A stretch of DNA of 64,000 nt, taken from contig CANQBS010000007.1 in NCBI GenBank assembly GCA_947589075.1, forward strand, positions 1 to 64,000, written 5' to 3'. The translations under genes and the position numbers were made by a program. This document shows positions 51,180 to 58,752 of the stretch, piece by piece. The stretch is from an uncultured Acetatifactor sp. GTDB taxonomy: Bacteria; Bacillota; Clostridia; Lachnospirales; Lachnospiraceae. The notes under the pieces are model-generated. The model saw only the letters and a program-made list of their open reading frames with translations. It did no database searches and was not told where the DNA came from. Numbering within the stretch: the stretch's first letter is position 1; each line of letters opens with the position of its first letter.

Positions 51180-52562
51180 TTACCGAATGCACAGACTGTC
51201 GGTCATGACGCAGCGTCTGCTCTTGGTAAAGCTCTTGGCGCTGGTTAATCCCTCTCCGGTCCTGCTGGCGATGGTAAAGGTACAATACCCTTCCCCGCCG
51301 AAGCCCAGGGCGGAATAGGAAGGCCCGTTCTTCACCAGGATGGCGGTATCGATGGCCTTGGCATACTTGGTAATGTTGTCGATGTTCTTGGAATGGATGT
51401 GGGCGGAATGACGGTTGCCGTGCTCCAGCCACACTGCCTTCTCCACCGCATCGTCGAAATCCTTGGCGCGGACAACGCCCAGGATGGGCATCATCAGTTC
51501 CTCGGAGATCAGCGGATGCTCTTTTTCTCCCTCAAACACGATACAGCGGATATTATCGGGAACCGTTACGCCGATCATCCCAAGCAGAGTCTTGGCATCC
51601 CGACCCACGCATTTCCTGTTCAGACCCTTGGGAGTCAGCACTGTCTTCACCAGCTTATCCTGCTCCTCTTTGGAGGCCAGGTAGCAGCCCTGCTCCGTGA
51701 TCATGTAATGCATCAGCTCGTCCATAATGGAAGAAACCGCCACGATCTCTTTTTCCGCGATGCAGGGAAGGTTATTGTCAAAGGTACATCCGTTTACAAT
51801 GTCTCCTGCAGCCTTGCGGATATCCGCAGTCTCGTCCACCAGCGCGGGAGGATTGCCTGCCCCTGCGCCGATGCCCCTCTTGCCGGAGGAAAGCACAGCC
51901 GTTACAACCCCGGGACCTCCTGTGGCCACCAGCAGGGGAATGTCCTTGTGCTTCATCATGATGGCGCTGGTCTCCAGCGTAGGATTCTCCACGGTGCAGG
52001 CCACATTATCGGGACCGCCTGCCGCCAGGGAAGCCTCATTGATCATATTGATGGCATAGATCGTGGTCTTAATGGCTTGGGGATGAGGATTGAACACCAC
52101 CGTATTGCCTGCGGCGATCATGCCGATGGAATTACAGATTACGGTCTCGCTGGGATTGGTGCAGGGAGTGATGGCTCCGATCACACCGAAGGGTCCCATC
52201 TCGATCAGGGTCAGTCCCCTGTCGCCGGACCATGCGGTGGTCTTAATATCCTCCGTCCCGGGAGTCTTCTCCGCCACCAGGATGTGCTTCAGGATCTTAT
52301 GCCCCACATTGCCCATGCCGGTCTCCTGAACTCCCATGCGGGCGATGGTCTCCGCCCTCTCCTTGGTCATCTGCCGGATATTGGAAATGATCTTCTCCCG
52401 CTGATCCATGGACATATTGCGGACCTGGGCCTGGGCGGCCTTGGCAGCGGCGATGGCGTCGTTCATATCCTTGAAGACCCCGTGCATCCCTGCCGAATCT
52501 CCTGAGAGCTGAAGCTTGGCGATCACTTCTTTTACAATATCATTCACCATTTGCTCGTTCAT
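51180..52562 (-). CDS. CoA-acylating aldehyde dehydrogenase (PduP-like) with N-terminal encapsulation peptide
   Basis: MNEQMVNDIVKEVIAKLQLSG; GPFGVIGAITPCTNPSETVICN; FDNNLPCIAEKEIV catalytic Cys. Confidence 0.94.
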   Translation of the reverse strand: MNEQMVNDIVKEVIAKLQLSGDSAGMHGVFKDMNDAIAAAKAAQAQVRNMSMDQREKIISNIRQMTKERAETIARMGVQETGMGNVGHKILKHILVAEKTPGTEDIKTTAWSGDRGLTLIEMGPFGVIGAITPCTNPSETVICNSIGMIAAGNTVVFNPHPQAIKTTIYAINMINEASLAAGGPDNVACTVENPTLETSAIMMKHKDIPLLVATGGPGVVTAVLSSGKRGIGAGAGNPPALVDETADIRKAAGDIVNGCTFDNNLPCIAEKEIVAVSSIMDELMHYMITEQGCYLASKEEQDKLVKTVLTPKGLNRKCVGRDAKTLLGMIGVTVPDNIRCIVFEGEKEHPLISEELMMPILGVVRAKDFDDAVEKAVWLEHGNRHSAHIHSKNIDNITKYAKAIDTAILVKNGPSYSALGFGGEGYCTFTIASRTGEGLTSAKSFTKSRRCVMTDSLCIR

Positions 52563-52658
52563 TTTTTCTGCTCCTATTGCGGCACCCGCGCCGCATATTA
52601 TAATCTTTTCACATACACACCGGCTGTTCCATCCGTTTCTTCCTGACCAGCCGTTTCT

Positions 52659-53222
52659 CTATTGCCCTGTCATCGCAAGGAACGCATCCTCCGCAAAATG
52701 GGCCAGGTAAGTATCCTGCTCGGCAGTGCCGCCGCTGACGCCAAAGGCGCCGATGATGCTTCCCCGCAGCTTCAAAGGAACGCCGCCGCCAAAGATCACG
52801 ATCTTCCCCTGGTTGGTAAACTGGATGCCGTAGAGGGGGCCTCCCGGCTGGCTTAAGGTACCGAGTTCCTCAGTGGTCATCTGAAAGGCGATGGCGGTAT
52901 AGGTCTTGTTCAGAGCCACATCGTAGCTACCTATAAAAGCCCCGTCCATACAGCGCACCGCCACCGGCCGCCCGGCGCAGTCCGCTACGGCTGTAACCAC
53001 CTTCATGCCCATTTCCGCCGCCTTCGCTTCCACCCTTTTCATCAGGCGTTCCGCAAAATCAAGGGTGATACTGGCATTCAGACGGGCTGCCTTGGGCAAA
53101 TCCCCTTCCTGGCTGGCTTCTCTTTTCAGGCTGCCTTCCCTCTTCCCATATTGCTGTAGGACGGAAGTTACCAACTGTGCGATCCTTGCCTCATCGAGAT
53201 TTATGTTATCACTATTATTCAT
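52659..53222 (-). CDS. HbpS/GlcG/PduO-C-like protein with N-terminal encapsulation peptide
   Basis: LDEARIAQLVTSVLQQYGKREG; DCAGRPVAVRCMDGAFIGSYDVALNKTYTAIAF...GGGVPLKLRGSIIGAFGVSGGTAEQD. Confidence 0.88.
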   Translation of the reverse strand: MNNSDNINLDEARIAQLVTSVLQQYGKREGSLKREASQEGDLPKAARLNASITLDFAERLMKRVEAKAAEMGMKVVTAVADCAGRPVAVRCMDGAFIGSYDVALNKTYTAIAFQMTTEELGTLSQPGGPLYGIQFTNQGKIVIFGGGVPLKLRGSIIGAFGVSGGTAEQDTYLAHFAEDAFLAMTGQ

Positions 53223-53229
53223 ATGTTTT

Positions 53230-54039
53230 TTATTTCATGCCAAGCTGTGCCAGAACCTGCTTGGTGATCTCAGCTACCACCTCAGGGCTCACGCTCTTGG
53301 GCTCAGCGTTCACGGAACCGGAGCATCTGCCGCCGCAGTTATGGCAGTTGGTCTTACCCTTGTTCAGGCAGAGGTCTGCAGGATGCTTGCCGGGAAGACC
53401 GAACTTCCTTCTGATCTCATACAGCTTCTCAACAGTCGCCTGATCGAATTCCTTAGGGCCGCCCAGCATCTTAGACTTGTACAGCAATTCGGCATAGAAT
53501 TCAACGGACTCCATCTTATGGTAAGCTGCCAGCAGGTCGGTGGACCAGGTCAGGGCGCCGTGGCTCTCCAGAAGCACTGCATCGTAATAAGGCAGATATT
53601 TCTCTACATTATCGGGAATCTCCATGGTGGAAGGGGTGCCATACTCAGCGATGGGCACACAGCCAAGGGCGATGACCGCTTCCGGCATGATGGGCTGGGT
53701 AAGAGGAATCCCTGCAATGGCAAAGGCAGTTGCGAAGGTAGGATGGGCATGTACTACAGCGCCTACATCCGGTCTCTTCTGATACACTCTCATATGCATC
53801 TTGATCTCAGAAGAAGGCTTAAAACCCTTGTTCGCCTGGATTACATTGCCCTCGGCATCCACCTTGCAGATAAATTCCGGTGTCATAAAGCCCTTGGACA
53901 CGCCGGTAGGAGTGCACAAGAATTCGTGGTCATTCAGCTTTACGGAAATATTGCCGTCGTTGGCCGCAACCATGTTCCTGTTGTAGATTCTCTTACCAAT
54001 CTCACAAATCTGTTGTTTCAGTTCGTACTCATTTACCAT
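53230..54039 (-). CDS. Class II aldolase (fuculose/rhamnulose-1-phosphate aldolase-like) with Cys-rich linker and C-terminal encapsulation peptide
   Basis: NRNMVAANDGNISVKLND; VVHAHPTFATAFAIAG; C-term CLNKGKTNCHNCGGRC...SVSPEVVAEITKQVLAQLGMK; start set at MVNEYELKQQ. Confidence 0.93.
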   Translation of the reverse strand: MVNEYELKQQICEIGKRIYNRNMVAANDGNISVKLNDHEFLCTPTGVSKGFMTPEFICKVDAEGNVIQANKGFKPSSEIKMHMRVYQKRPDVGAVVHAHPTFATAFAIAGIPLTQPIMPEAVIALGCVPIAEYGTPSTMEIPDNVEKYLPYYDAVLLESHGALTWSTDLLAAYHKMESVEFYAELLYKSKMLGGPKEFDQATVEKLYEIRRKFGLPGKHPADLCLNKGKTNCHNCGGRCSGSVNAEPKSVSPEVVAEITKQVLAQLGMK

Positions 54040-54098
54040 TAGTTGAGTCCTCCTTAAGTTCATAAGATTTTGGTTTGTTTTCTGTTGCTTTTAGTGAC

Positions 54099-54127
54099 AT
54101 TATATCTCTAAATCCCACACAAGTCAA
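54099..54127 (-). promoter_or_regulatory. Promoter of the aldolase transcription unit
   Basis: Minus strand TATGTTGACTTGTGTGGGATTTAGAGATATAATG: TTGACT-N17-TATAAT; matches the promoter upstream of the GRE gene. Confidence 0.75.
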
Positions 54128-54211
54128 CATATATATGAAGATATGCCGGGAAATCTAGACCAATTCTCGATAAACCTGGGCAAAACCATTGTAATTATTT
54201 TTGCGACTATG

Positions 54212-54279
54212 CCAAACAAGTCCACAAGCCGAACAAGTCCGTAAACCAAACAAGTCCGTATGCCGAACAAGTTTGGCTG
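54212..54279. repeat. 17-bp tandem repeat x4
   Basis: CCAAACAAGTCCACAAG / CCGAACAAGTCCGTAAA / CCAAACAAGTCCGTATG / CCGAACAAGTTTGGCTG. Confidence 0.95.
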
Positions 54280-54310
54280 GAAGGCTGTGGGAACACGGCA
54301 TGACCAAACT

Positions 54311-54769
54311 TCATGACCGCATCTCCCAGGGCATCACGTCCCCCTCCTCCCGCAGGTATTCCAGGATATCCGGGATTCCTTCCCCGGAAGTGGAATCCAC
54401 AAAAAAGATGGTCTTGCACCCCGCCAGCCTGAGCCACCTGGCGCTGCGCTCCGGATTCCCTTTCGGGTCGTCGATCTTGGTGACGATCCCGATCACATCC
54501 CGGTTGCACATACAGGTGATGCAGGGCGGATACAGGGAAAAGGGCTCCGTGGCGGACAACAGCAGCCCCACCACCTGGGCTTCATATGTATAGAGCGCCA
54601 GGGCATGTCCCAGAGTATGGGTCTGCAGGTACTCTCCCGGCGTATCAATGATCACATCAAAATTGTTGACGTACTGGGTTTTGTGATATGTGATTTCCTT
54701 CCCCTTCATAGCCTGGGTGAGGGTTGTCTTGCCGCATTCACTGCGCCCCATAAAAATGATCTTTTTCAT
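54311..54769 (-). CDS. EutP/PduV-like small GTPase of the BMC locus
   Basis: MKKIIFMGRSECGKTTLTQAMKGKEITYHKTQYV; IDTPGEYLQ; GIVTKIDDPKGN. Confidence 0.92.
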   Translation of the reverse strand: MKKIIFMGRSECGKTTLTQAMKGKEITYHKTQYVNNFDVIIDTPGEYLQTHTLGHALALYTYEAQVVGLLLSATEPFSLYPPCITCMCNRDVIGIVTKIDDPKGNPERSARWLRLAGCKTIFFVDSTSGEGIPDILEYLREEGDVMPWEMRS

Positions 54770-54773
54770 ACCA

Positions 54774-56066
54774 TCACGCCTCTTTACAGGGCCGGTACCA
54801 GCCGATCACACCGTTTTTCTTTACAAGACAGCCCATGGGAGTCGCATTGAGCACGGACAGACTGTCCCCTTCGGCAATCTCCAGGCAGGCGTCGGAAAAG
54901 TCGTCACAATACGTCTTCCCGTTTCGGTGGTATACATAGCTTTCCGGCGCCAGGAACTCTTTTCCCGAGCTCACATGCCGAAGTCGGATAAGATTTTCAA
55001 GATGGATTCTATTATCCTTGGGCTCCGGCAATCTCTGGCCGACACTGTTTTCCTGCCCAGATTCAGCGCCCAGGTCTTCCAGAAAACCCGAGCTGGCACT
55101 GTTCCCCTGCCCTAATCCAATGCCCAGGGTTTCCGCAAAGCCCTGTCCGGCAGCGTCCATCTGCACAAATCCCAGTTCCACCACTTCTGCATCCGTATAC
55201 TGGATAAATACTGTATGCTCTTTTGATTTTTGCGGCTTTGGGGCAATGATCACAGGGTAATCATCAAAGGCTTCAAACTCCGCCCCATCCATGGAAAGAG
55301 CCTCGCCCGGCAGCACCAGGGCATTGAGCTGCGCCCCTGTCTTCAAACCGCAGCCCCCATCTATGGCGATCACATGCTTCCTCTCATCATAAATAGGATT
55401 CAAACTCACCTCATCCGTCCGGTACAGGCACACCGGCCAATGCCCCACCACCACATATTTTTCAAAACAATGCTCCTGCCTTAAAAAAGCATCGGTTCTC
55501 AAAAATTCTTCCGCATCGGTTTCCCGCAGGCGGTCCAGATCGTCCGTAGGGATCCCGGCATGGACAAAGATAAAATTCCCCGCCGCAAGGATTGCGGGCT
55601 GATTCCAGAGGAAATCGATTTCCTTTTTAAAATGATGAAGAAGCTGCTCCTTAGCCGAGCCTATATTCCCCTCATTCAGTTCATCCAGGCTCATTCCCAG
55701 TTCAGCCAGCATATCCAGGAGCAAACCCCTTTTCCACTCCCGCTTTATCCAGCGCAGGACTTCCAAGAGATGGATTCCCGCCTCCGGCCCATCCTCCATC
55801 AGACGCCTTATCCTGCCATAATCCACATTTCCCATCACGGTGTGTACCTGATAGCCCCCGGCCATCAATTTGAGAATGAAACGCACTGTTTCAAGGCTCT
55901 TTGGACCCTTTTCTATGCTGTCTCCCACAATAACCAGGGTATCCCGTCTGGTAAAGGAAAGTTTTTTCAGCAGGCCCTCCAGGTAACGGACACAGCCGTG
56001 GATATCGCTGACCGCGATCAGCCGGCCTTCCGGGTTCGGGACAATATATTCGATCCTAGTCCTCAT
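54774..56066 (-). CDS. Calcineurin-like metallophosphoesterase with C-terminal SH3-like segment
   Basis: RLIAVSDIHGCVRYLEGLL, LVIVGDSIEKGPKSLETV, VHTVMGNVDYGR, VVVGHWPV. Confidence 0.85.
   Translation of the reverse strand: MRTRIEYIVPNPEGRLIAVSDIHGCVRYLEGLLKKLSFTRRDTLVIVGDSIEKGPKSLETVRFILKLMAGGYQVHTVMGNVDYGRIRRLMEDGPEAGIHLLEVLRWIKREWKRGLLLDMLAELGMSLDELNEGNIGSAKEQLLHHFKKEIDFLWNQPAILAAGNFIFVHAGIPTDDLDRLRETDAEEFLRTDAFLRQEHCFEKYVVVGHWPVCLYRTDEVSLNPIYDERKHVIAIDGGCGLKTGAQLNALVLPGEALSMDGAEFEAFDDYPVIIAPKPQKSKEHTVFIQYTDAEVVELGFVQMDAAGQGFAETLGIGLGQGNSASSGFLEDLGAESGQENSVGQRLPEPKDNRIHLENLIRLRHVSSGKEFLAPESYVYHRNGKTYCDDFSDACLEIAEGDSLSVLNATPMGCLVKKNGVIGWYRPCKEA
55044..55151. repeat. 54-bp tandem duplication (x2) inside the metallophosphoesterase gene
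   Basis: ACTGTTTTCCTGCCCAGATTCAGCGCCCAGG... and ACTGTTCCCCTGCCCTAATCCAATGCCCAGGG... both ending GCYGGC/GTCCGGC. Confidence 0.8.
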
Positions 56067-56081
56067 TCCTATGATTATCCT

Positions 56082-56181
56082 ATTCCTTGAGTTGCTCTAA
56101 TTCCTTGTATTTTCTCTAATTCCTTGTATTTTCTCTAATTCCTTGTATTTTCTCTAATTCCTTGTATTTTCCCAAATTCCT
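56082..56181. repeat. 19-bp tandem repeat, about 5 copies
   Basis: ATTCCTTGTATTTTCTCTA units at 56100, 56119, 56138 and 56157 plus a degenerate leading copy at 56082. Confidence 0.95.
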
Positions 56182-56759
56182 CGTTCTTCCCTGCGCCGCT
56201 CATAAAACTCCAAAATATATTTCTCTCCATTTCGCGGATCGGTTCGTTCCTCCGAATGGATGTACCGAAACCCGCAGGAAATCTGCAATGCCCGGGAAGC
56301 AGCGTTCCCGACCCGGCAGGAACAAATCAAACGTCTGGCTCCCAACTCATCAAAGCAATACTCCGTCAGAGCATTTAACACCTGTTTCCCATACCCTTTC
56401 CCTACAAAATCAGGTCCAATGGCGATGCCGGTATCTTCGTAGGTTTCCTCATCAAGCCGAACCAATCCGGCAAAGCCGATAGGCTCCAGGGTTTCCCCAC
56501 CGATTTCCTCAGCGGCTTTCTCATCGGCTTCCTCGGCCTTCCTTCTATAAATAAACCACGCCAGTCCACTTTCTTCCTGATGCTTCAGGCTCTTCCACAT
56601 CCGTTCCTTCGCCTCTTCCTCCGAAAAGGCGGGCCTCCACAGCATGTATTTTGCACTTTCCTCGTGACTCCACAGATTCTCATACAGGGCTTTCCAGTCC
56701 TCAAAAATGCCCGGCTTCAGGATCAGATCCTTTGTCTGCAATATCCTATTTTCTTTCAT
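56154..56759 (-). CDS. GNAT (RimJ-type) N-acetyltransferase
   Basis: LQTKDLILKPGIFEDWKALYENLWSHEE; DTGIAIGPDFVGKGYGKQVLNALTEYCFDELGARRLICSCRVGNAASRAL. Confidence 0.88.
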   Translation of the reverse strand: MKENRILQTKDLILKPGIFEDWKALYENLWSHEESAKYMLWRPAFSEEEAKERMWKSLKHQEESGLAWFIYRRKAEEADEKAAEEIGGETLEPIGFAGLVRLDEETYEDTGIAIGPDFVGKGYGKQVLNALTEYCFDELGARRLICSCRVGNAASRALQISCGFRYIHSEERTDPRNGEKYILEFYERRREERGIWENTRN

Positions 56760-56769
56760 CCAACTGCCT

Positions 56770-57108
56770 TTACCTTAAATATTCATCCAATTCCTTTTTC
56801 AATAAAGGTAAATCTTCTTTGATCGTATCCCAGACAATTTTCATTTCTACGCCTGCATAACCATGTACAATACGATTGCGCATCCCATATATCTGTTTCC
56901 ATGGTATCGTTGTAATCTGTTCCTTTGTCTCATCACTTAAGGAAGATTTTGCTAATTCTCCAATCTGCATGAGATTGAATACGCACGCTTCCACCCTCAT
57001 AGCATTTTCCTGAAATTCTACCAGGCTGTAACAGTCCTTGCAATAAGTCAAAACAGACTGAATGTGCTCATATATTTTCTCTATGATCTGTCTGTCCCTA
57101 TCATTCAT
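56770..57108 (-). CDS. HepT-like (DUF86) HEPN toxin
   Basis: MNDRDRQIIEKIYEHIQSVLTYCKD...; HEPN RX4-6H motif RNRIVHGYA; follows MNT gene. Confidence 0.9.
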   Translation of the reverse strand: MNDRDRQIIEKIYEHIQSVLTYCKDCYSLVEFQENAMRVEACVFNLMQIGELAKSSLSDETKEQITTIPWKQIYGMRNRIVHGYAGVEMKIVWDTIKEDLPLLKKELDEYLR

Positions 57109-57400
57109 AAATAACCACTCCGCTTCTTCTGATCTCCCGGTCAACAGGCGATTCCGGCACAATTTCCGAAATATCCAATAAATCCACATGTTTATCCAAT
57201 GAGTTTACCACATCTTCCAGAAGGCCAAAAAAAGCCAGTCCCCTTAACCCGCTGTCAACAAGGATATCCACATCGCTTTGCTCCCTGGCAGTTCCTTTTC
57301 CATAGGAGCCAAACAAAACCGCCCTGCGCACATTATGCTCACGGAACACTGGGATTAAAATCTGTTTTATCTGTTCAGGTGTATAAATCTGCTTATTCAT
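57101..57400 (-). CDS. MNT/MntA-like minimal nucleotidyltransferase antitoxin
   Basis: RRAVLFGSYGKGTAREQSDVDILVD; 8-nt overlap with hepT; start placed at ATG 57400. Confidence 0.92.
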   Translation of the reverse strand: MNKQIYTPEQIKQILIPVFREHNVRRAVLFGSYGKGTAREQSDVDILVDSGLRGLAFFGLLEDVVNSLDKHVDLLDISEIVPESPVDREIRRSGVVIYE

Positions 57401-57504
57401 ATTGACCACCCAATCATATCCATTTTCTCAAAATTCATCATATCAAGGACTTTCCAATTTTCAAAAACACCCTGCTTCAAGATCAGGTCCTTTGTCAATT
57501 TCAT
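57397..57504 (-). pseudogene. Truncated GNAT 5' remnant (35-codon ORF overlapping the MNT start by ATGA)
   Basis: Minus strand encodes MKLTKDLILKQGVFENWKVL..., matching LQTKDLILKPGIFEDWKAL of the complete GNAT at 56154-56759. Confidence 0.8.
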
Positions 57505-57528
57505 CCTAATATCATACCCGATAAACCC

Positions 57529-57903
57529 TCAAGTTTTCGTGATCTTACACACCGTATACCCCAGGTTGCTCTGCACATAATTTAATATGGCGTTGGTGGC
57601 GGATTCCACTTCGGATACGCTGCCGGTGATGATCAGAGAACCGCTGAACCTGTCCACAAAGCCCAACTCAGCCCCGGAGGATTTTACGGCGATATCCGCG
57701 ATGATAATGGCGGTCTCCGCCGGGGTAATGGTCATGACGCCGATGGCGGATTTGGAATACTCCACCCTGGGATCCAGACCCAGCTTCTCATACAAAACAG
57801 GATCCGGGTTCGCTATGATATGGGCCAGGGTGATCTCCCGCCCGGGCACCAATTCCTGTACAATTCTCTGTTTGATCTCCTCTGTCTGCGCCACTCCTGT
57901 CAC
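57529..57903 (-). CDS. Circularly permuted BMC-H (PduU/EutS-like) shell protein
   Basis: KQRIVQELVPGREITLAHIIANPDPVLYEKLGL; SAIGVMTITPAETAIIIADIAVKSSGAELGFVDRFSGSLIITG. Confidence 0.93.
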   Translation of the reverse strand: MTGVAQTEEIKQRIVQELVPGREITLAHIIANPDPVLYEKLGLDPRVEYSKSAIGVMTITPAETAIIIADIAVKSSGAELGFVDRFSGSLIITGSVSEVESATNAILNYVQSNLGYTVCKITKT

Positions 57904-57936
57904 CTCACAAATCCCTGTTCAGCCTGTCTGTCAGTA

Positions 57937-58752
57937 TCACCCGCCGATCTGGCAGATCAGCCTGCTGTTCTCCTGCACCACCCGTTTCAGCATGTCCATA
58001 TGCTCGTTGGTGGGAGGCAAAATATCCTTCATCAGATAATCCCTGCCCAGGCCGTCGTATTTATCCTGCCCCAGCCTGTGATAAGGCAGCAAATGGATCC
58101 GCCTTACCCCCGGCAGCTTATCCGCGAACCGGGCGATCTCCCGGATCTCCTCCGGGGTATCGTTAAAGGTGGGGATCACCGGCACCCTTATGATCAGCTC
58201 CGTCTGCCCGGAAGCCGCCACCCTGCGGGCGTTTTCCAGCATCAGTTCATTGCTCCGGCCGGTAAATTCCTTATGCTTCTGAGGATTCATATGCTTGATA
58301 TCCATAAGATACTGGTCCAAATAAGGAAGGATGCTCTCAATCACCTCGTATTTGGCGCAGGCCATGCTCTCCAATGCGGTGGGGATGCCGATAGCTTTGG
58401 CGGCATGGAGCAGATCCCTGGCAAAAAGGGGCTGGCACAGGCTCTCCCCGCCGGACAGGGTCAGTCCGCCCCCGCTCCTGCGGTAATAAGGTCTGTCCTT
58501 TTCCACTGTCTCCATGACCTCCCGCACCGTCACATCCCGGCCGATGATTTTGGGCTTCCCCTGGACCATCATGGTCTGGATCCCGTACTCCTGGGATTCC
58601 GGGTTGCAGCACCATCTGCACCGAAGCACACAGCCCTTCAAAAACACGATGGTGCGGATCCCCGTCCCGTCATGGATGGAATATCTCTGTATGTCAAAAA
58701 TCCGTCCTTTTGTCTCCAAATATTCCATGTAAACTAAACTCCTTACTTCCAC
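57937..58752 (-). CDS. Glycyl radical enzyme activating enzyme (radical SAM)
   Basis: IFDIQRYSIHDGTGIRTIVFLKGCVLRCRWCCNPESQ; LTLSGGESLCQPLFA. Confidence 0.95.
   Translation of the reverse strand: MEVRSLVYMEYLETKGRIFDIQRYSIHDGTGIRTIVFLKGCVLRCRWCCNPESQEYGIQTMMVQGKPKIIGRDVTVREVMETVEKDRPYYRRSGGGLTLSGGESLCQPLFARDLLHAAKAIGIPTALESMACAKYEVIESILPYLDQYLMDIKHMNPQKHKEFTGRSNELMLENARRVAASGQTELIIRVPVIPTFNDTPEEIREIARFADKLPGVRRIHLLPYHRLGQDKYDGLGRDYLMKDILPPTNEHMDMLKRVVQENSRLICQIGG

Noticed and set aside
54212-54279. Possible CRISPR array
   Set aside because: 17-bp units are directly contiguous with no unique spacers and no cas genes; a simple tandem repeat.
56082-56181. Possible CRISPR array
   Set aside because: 19-bp units are contiguous without spacers.
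57101-57409. MNT start at 57409 as given by the ORF track
   Set aside because: That start is GTG; ATG at 57400 overlaps the upstream remnant's stop (ATGA), so 57400 is preferred.
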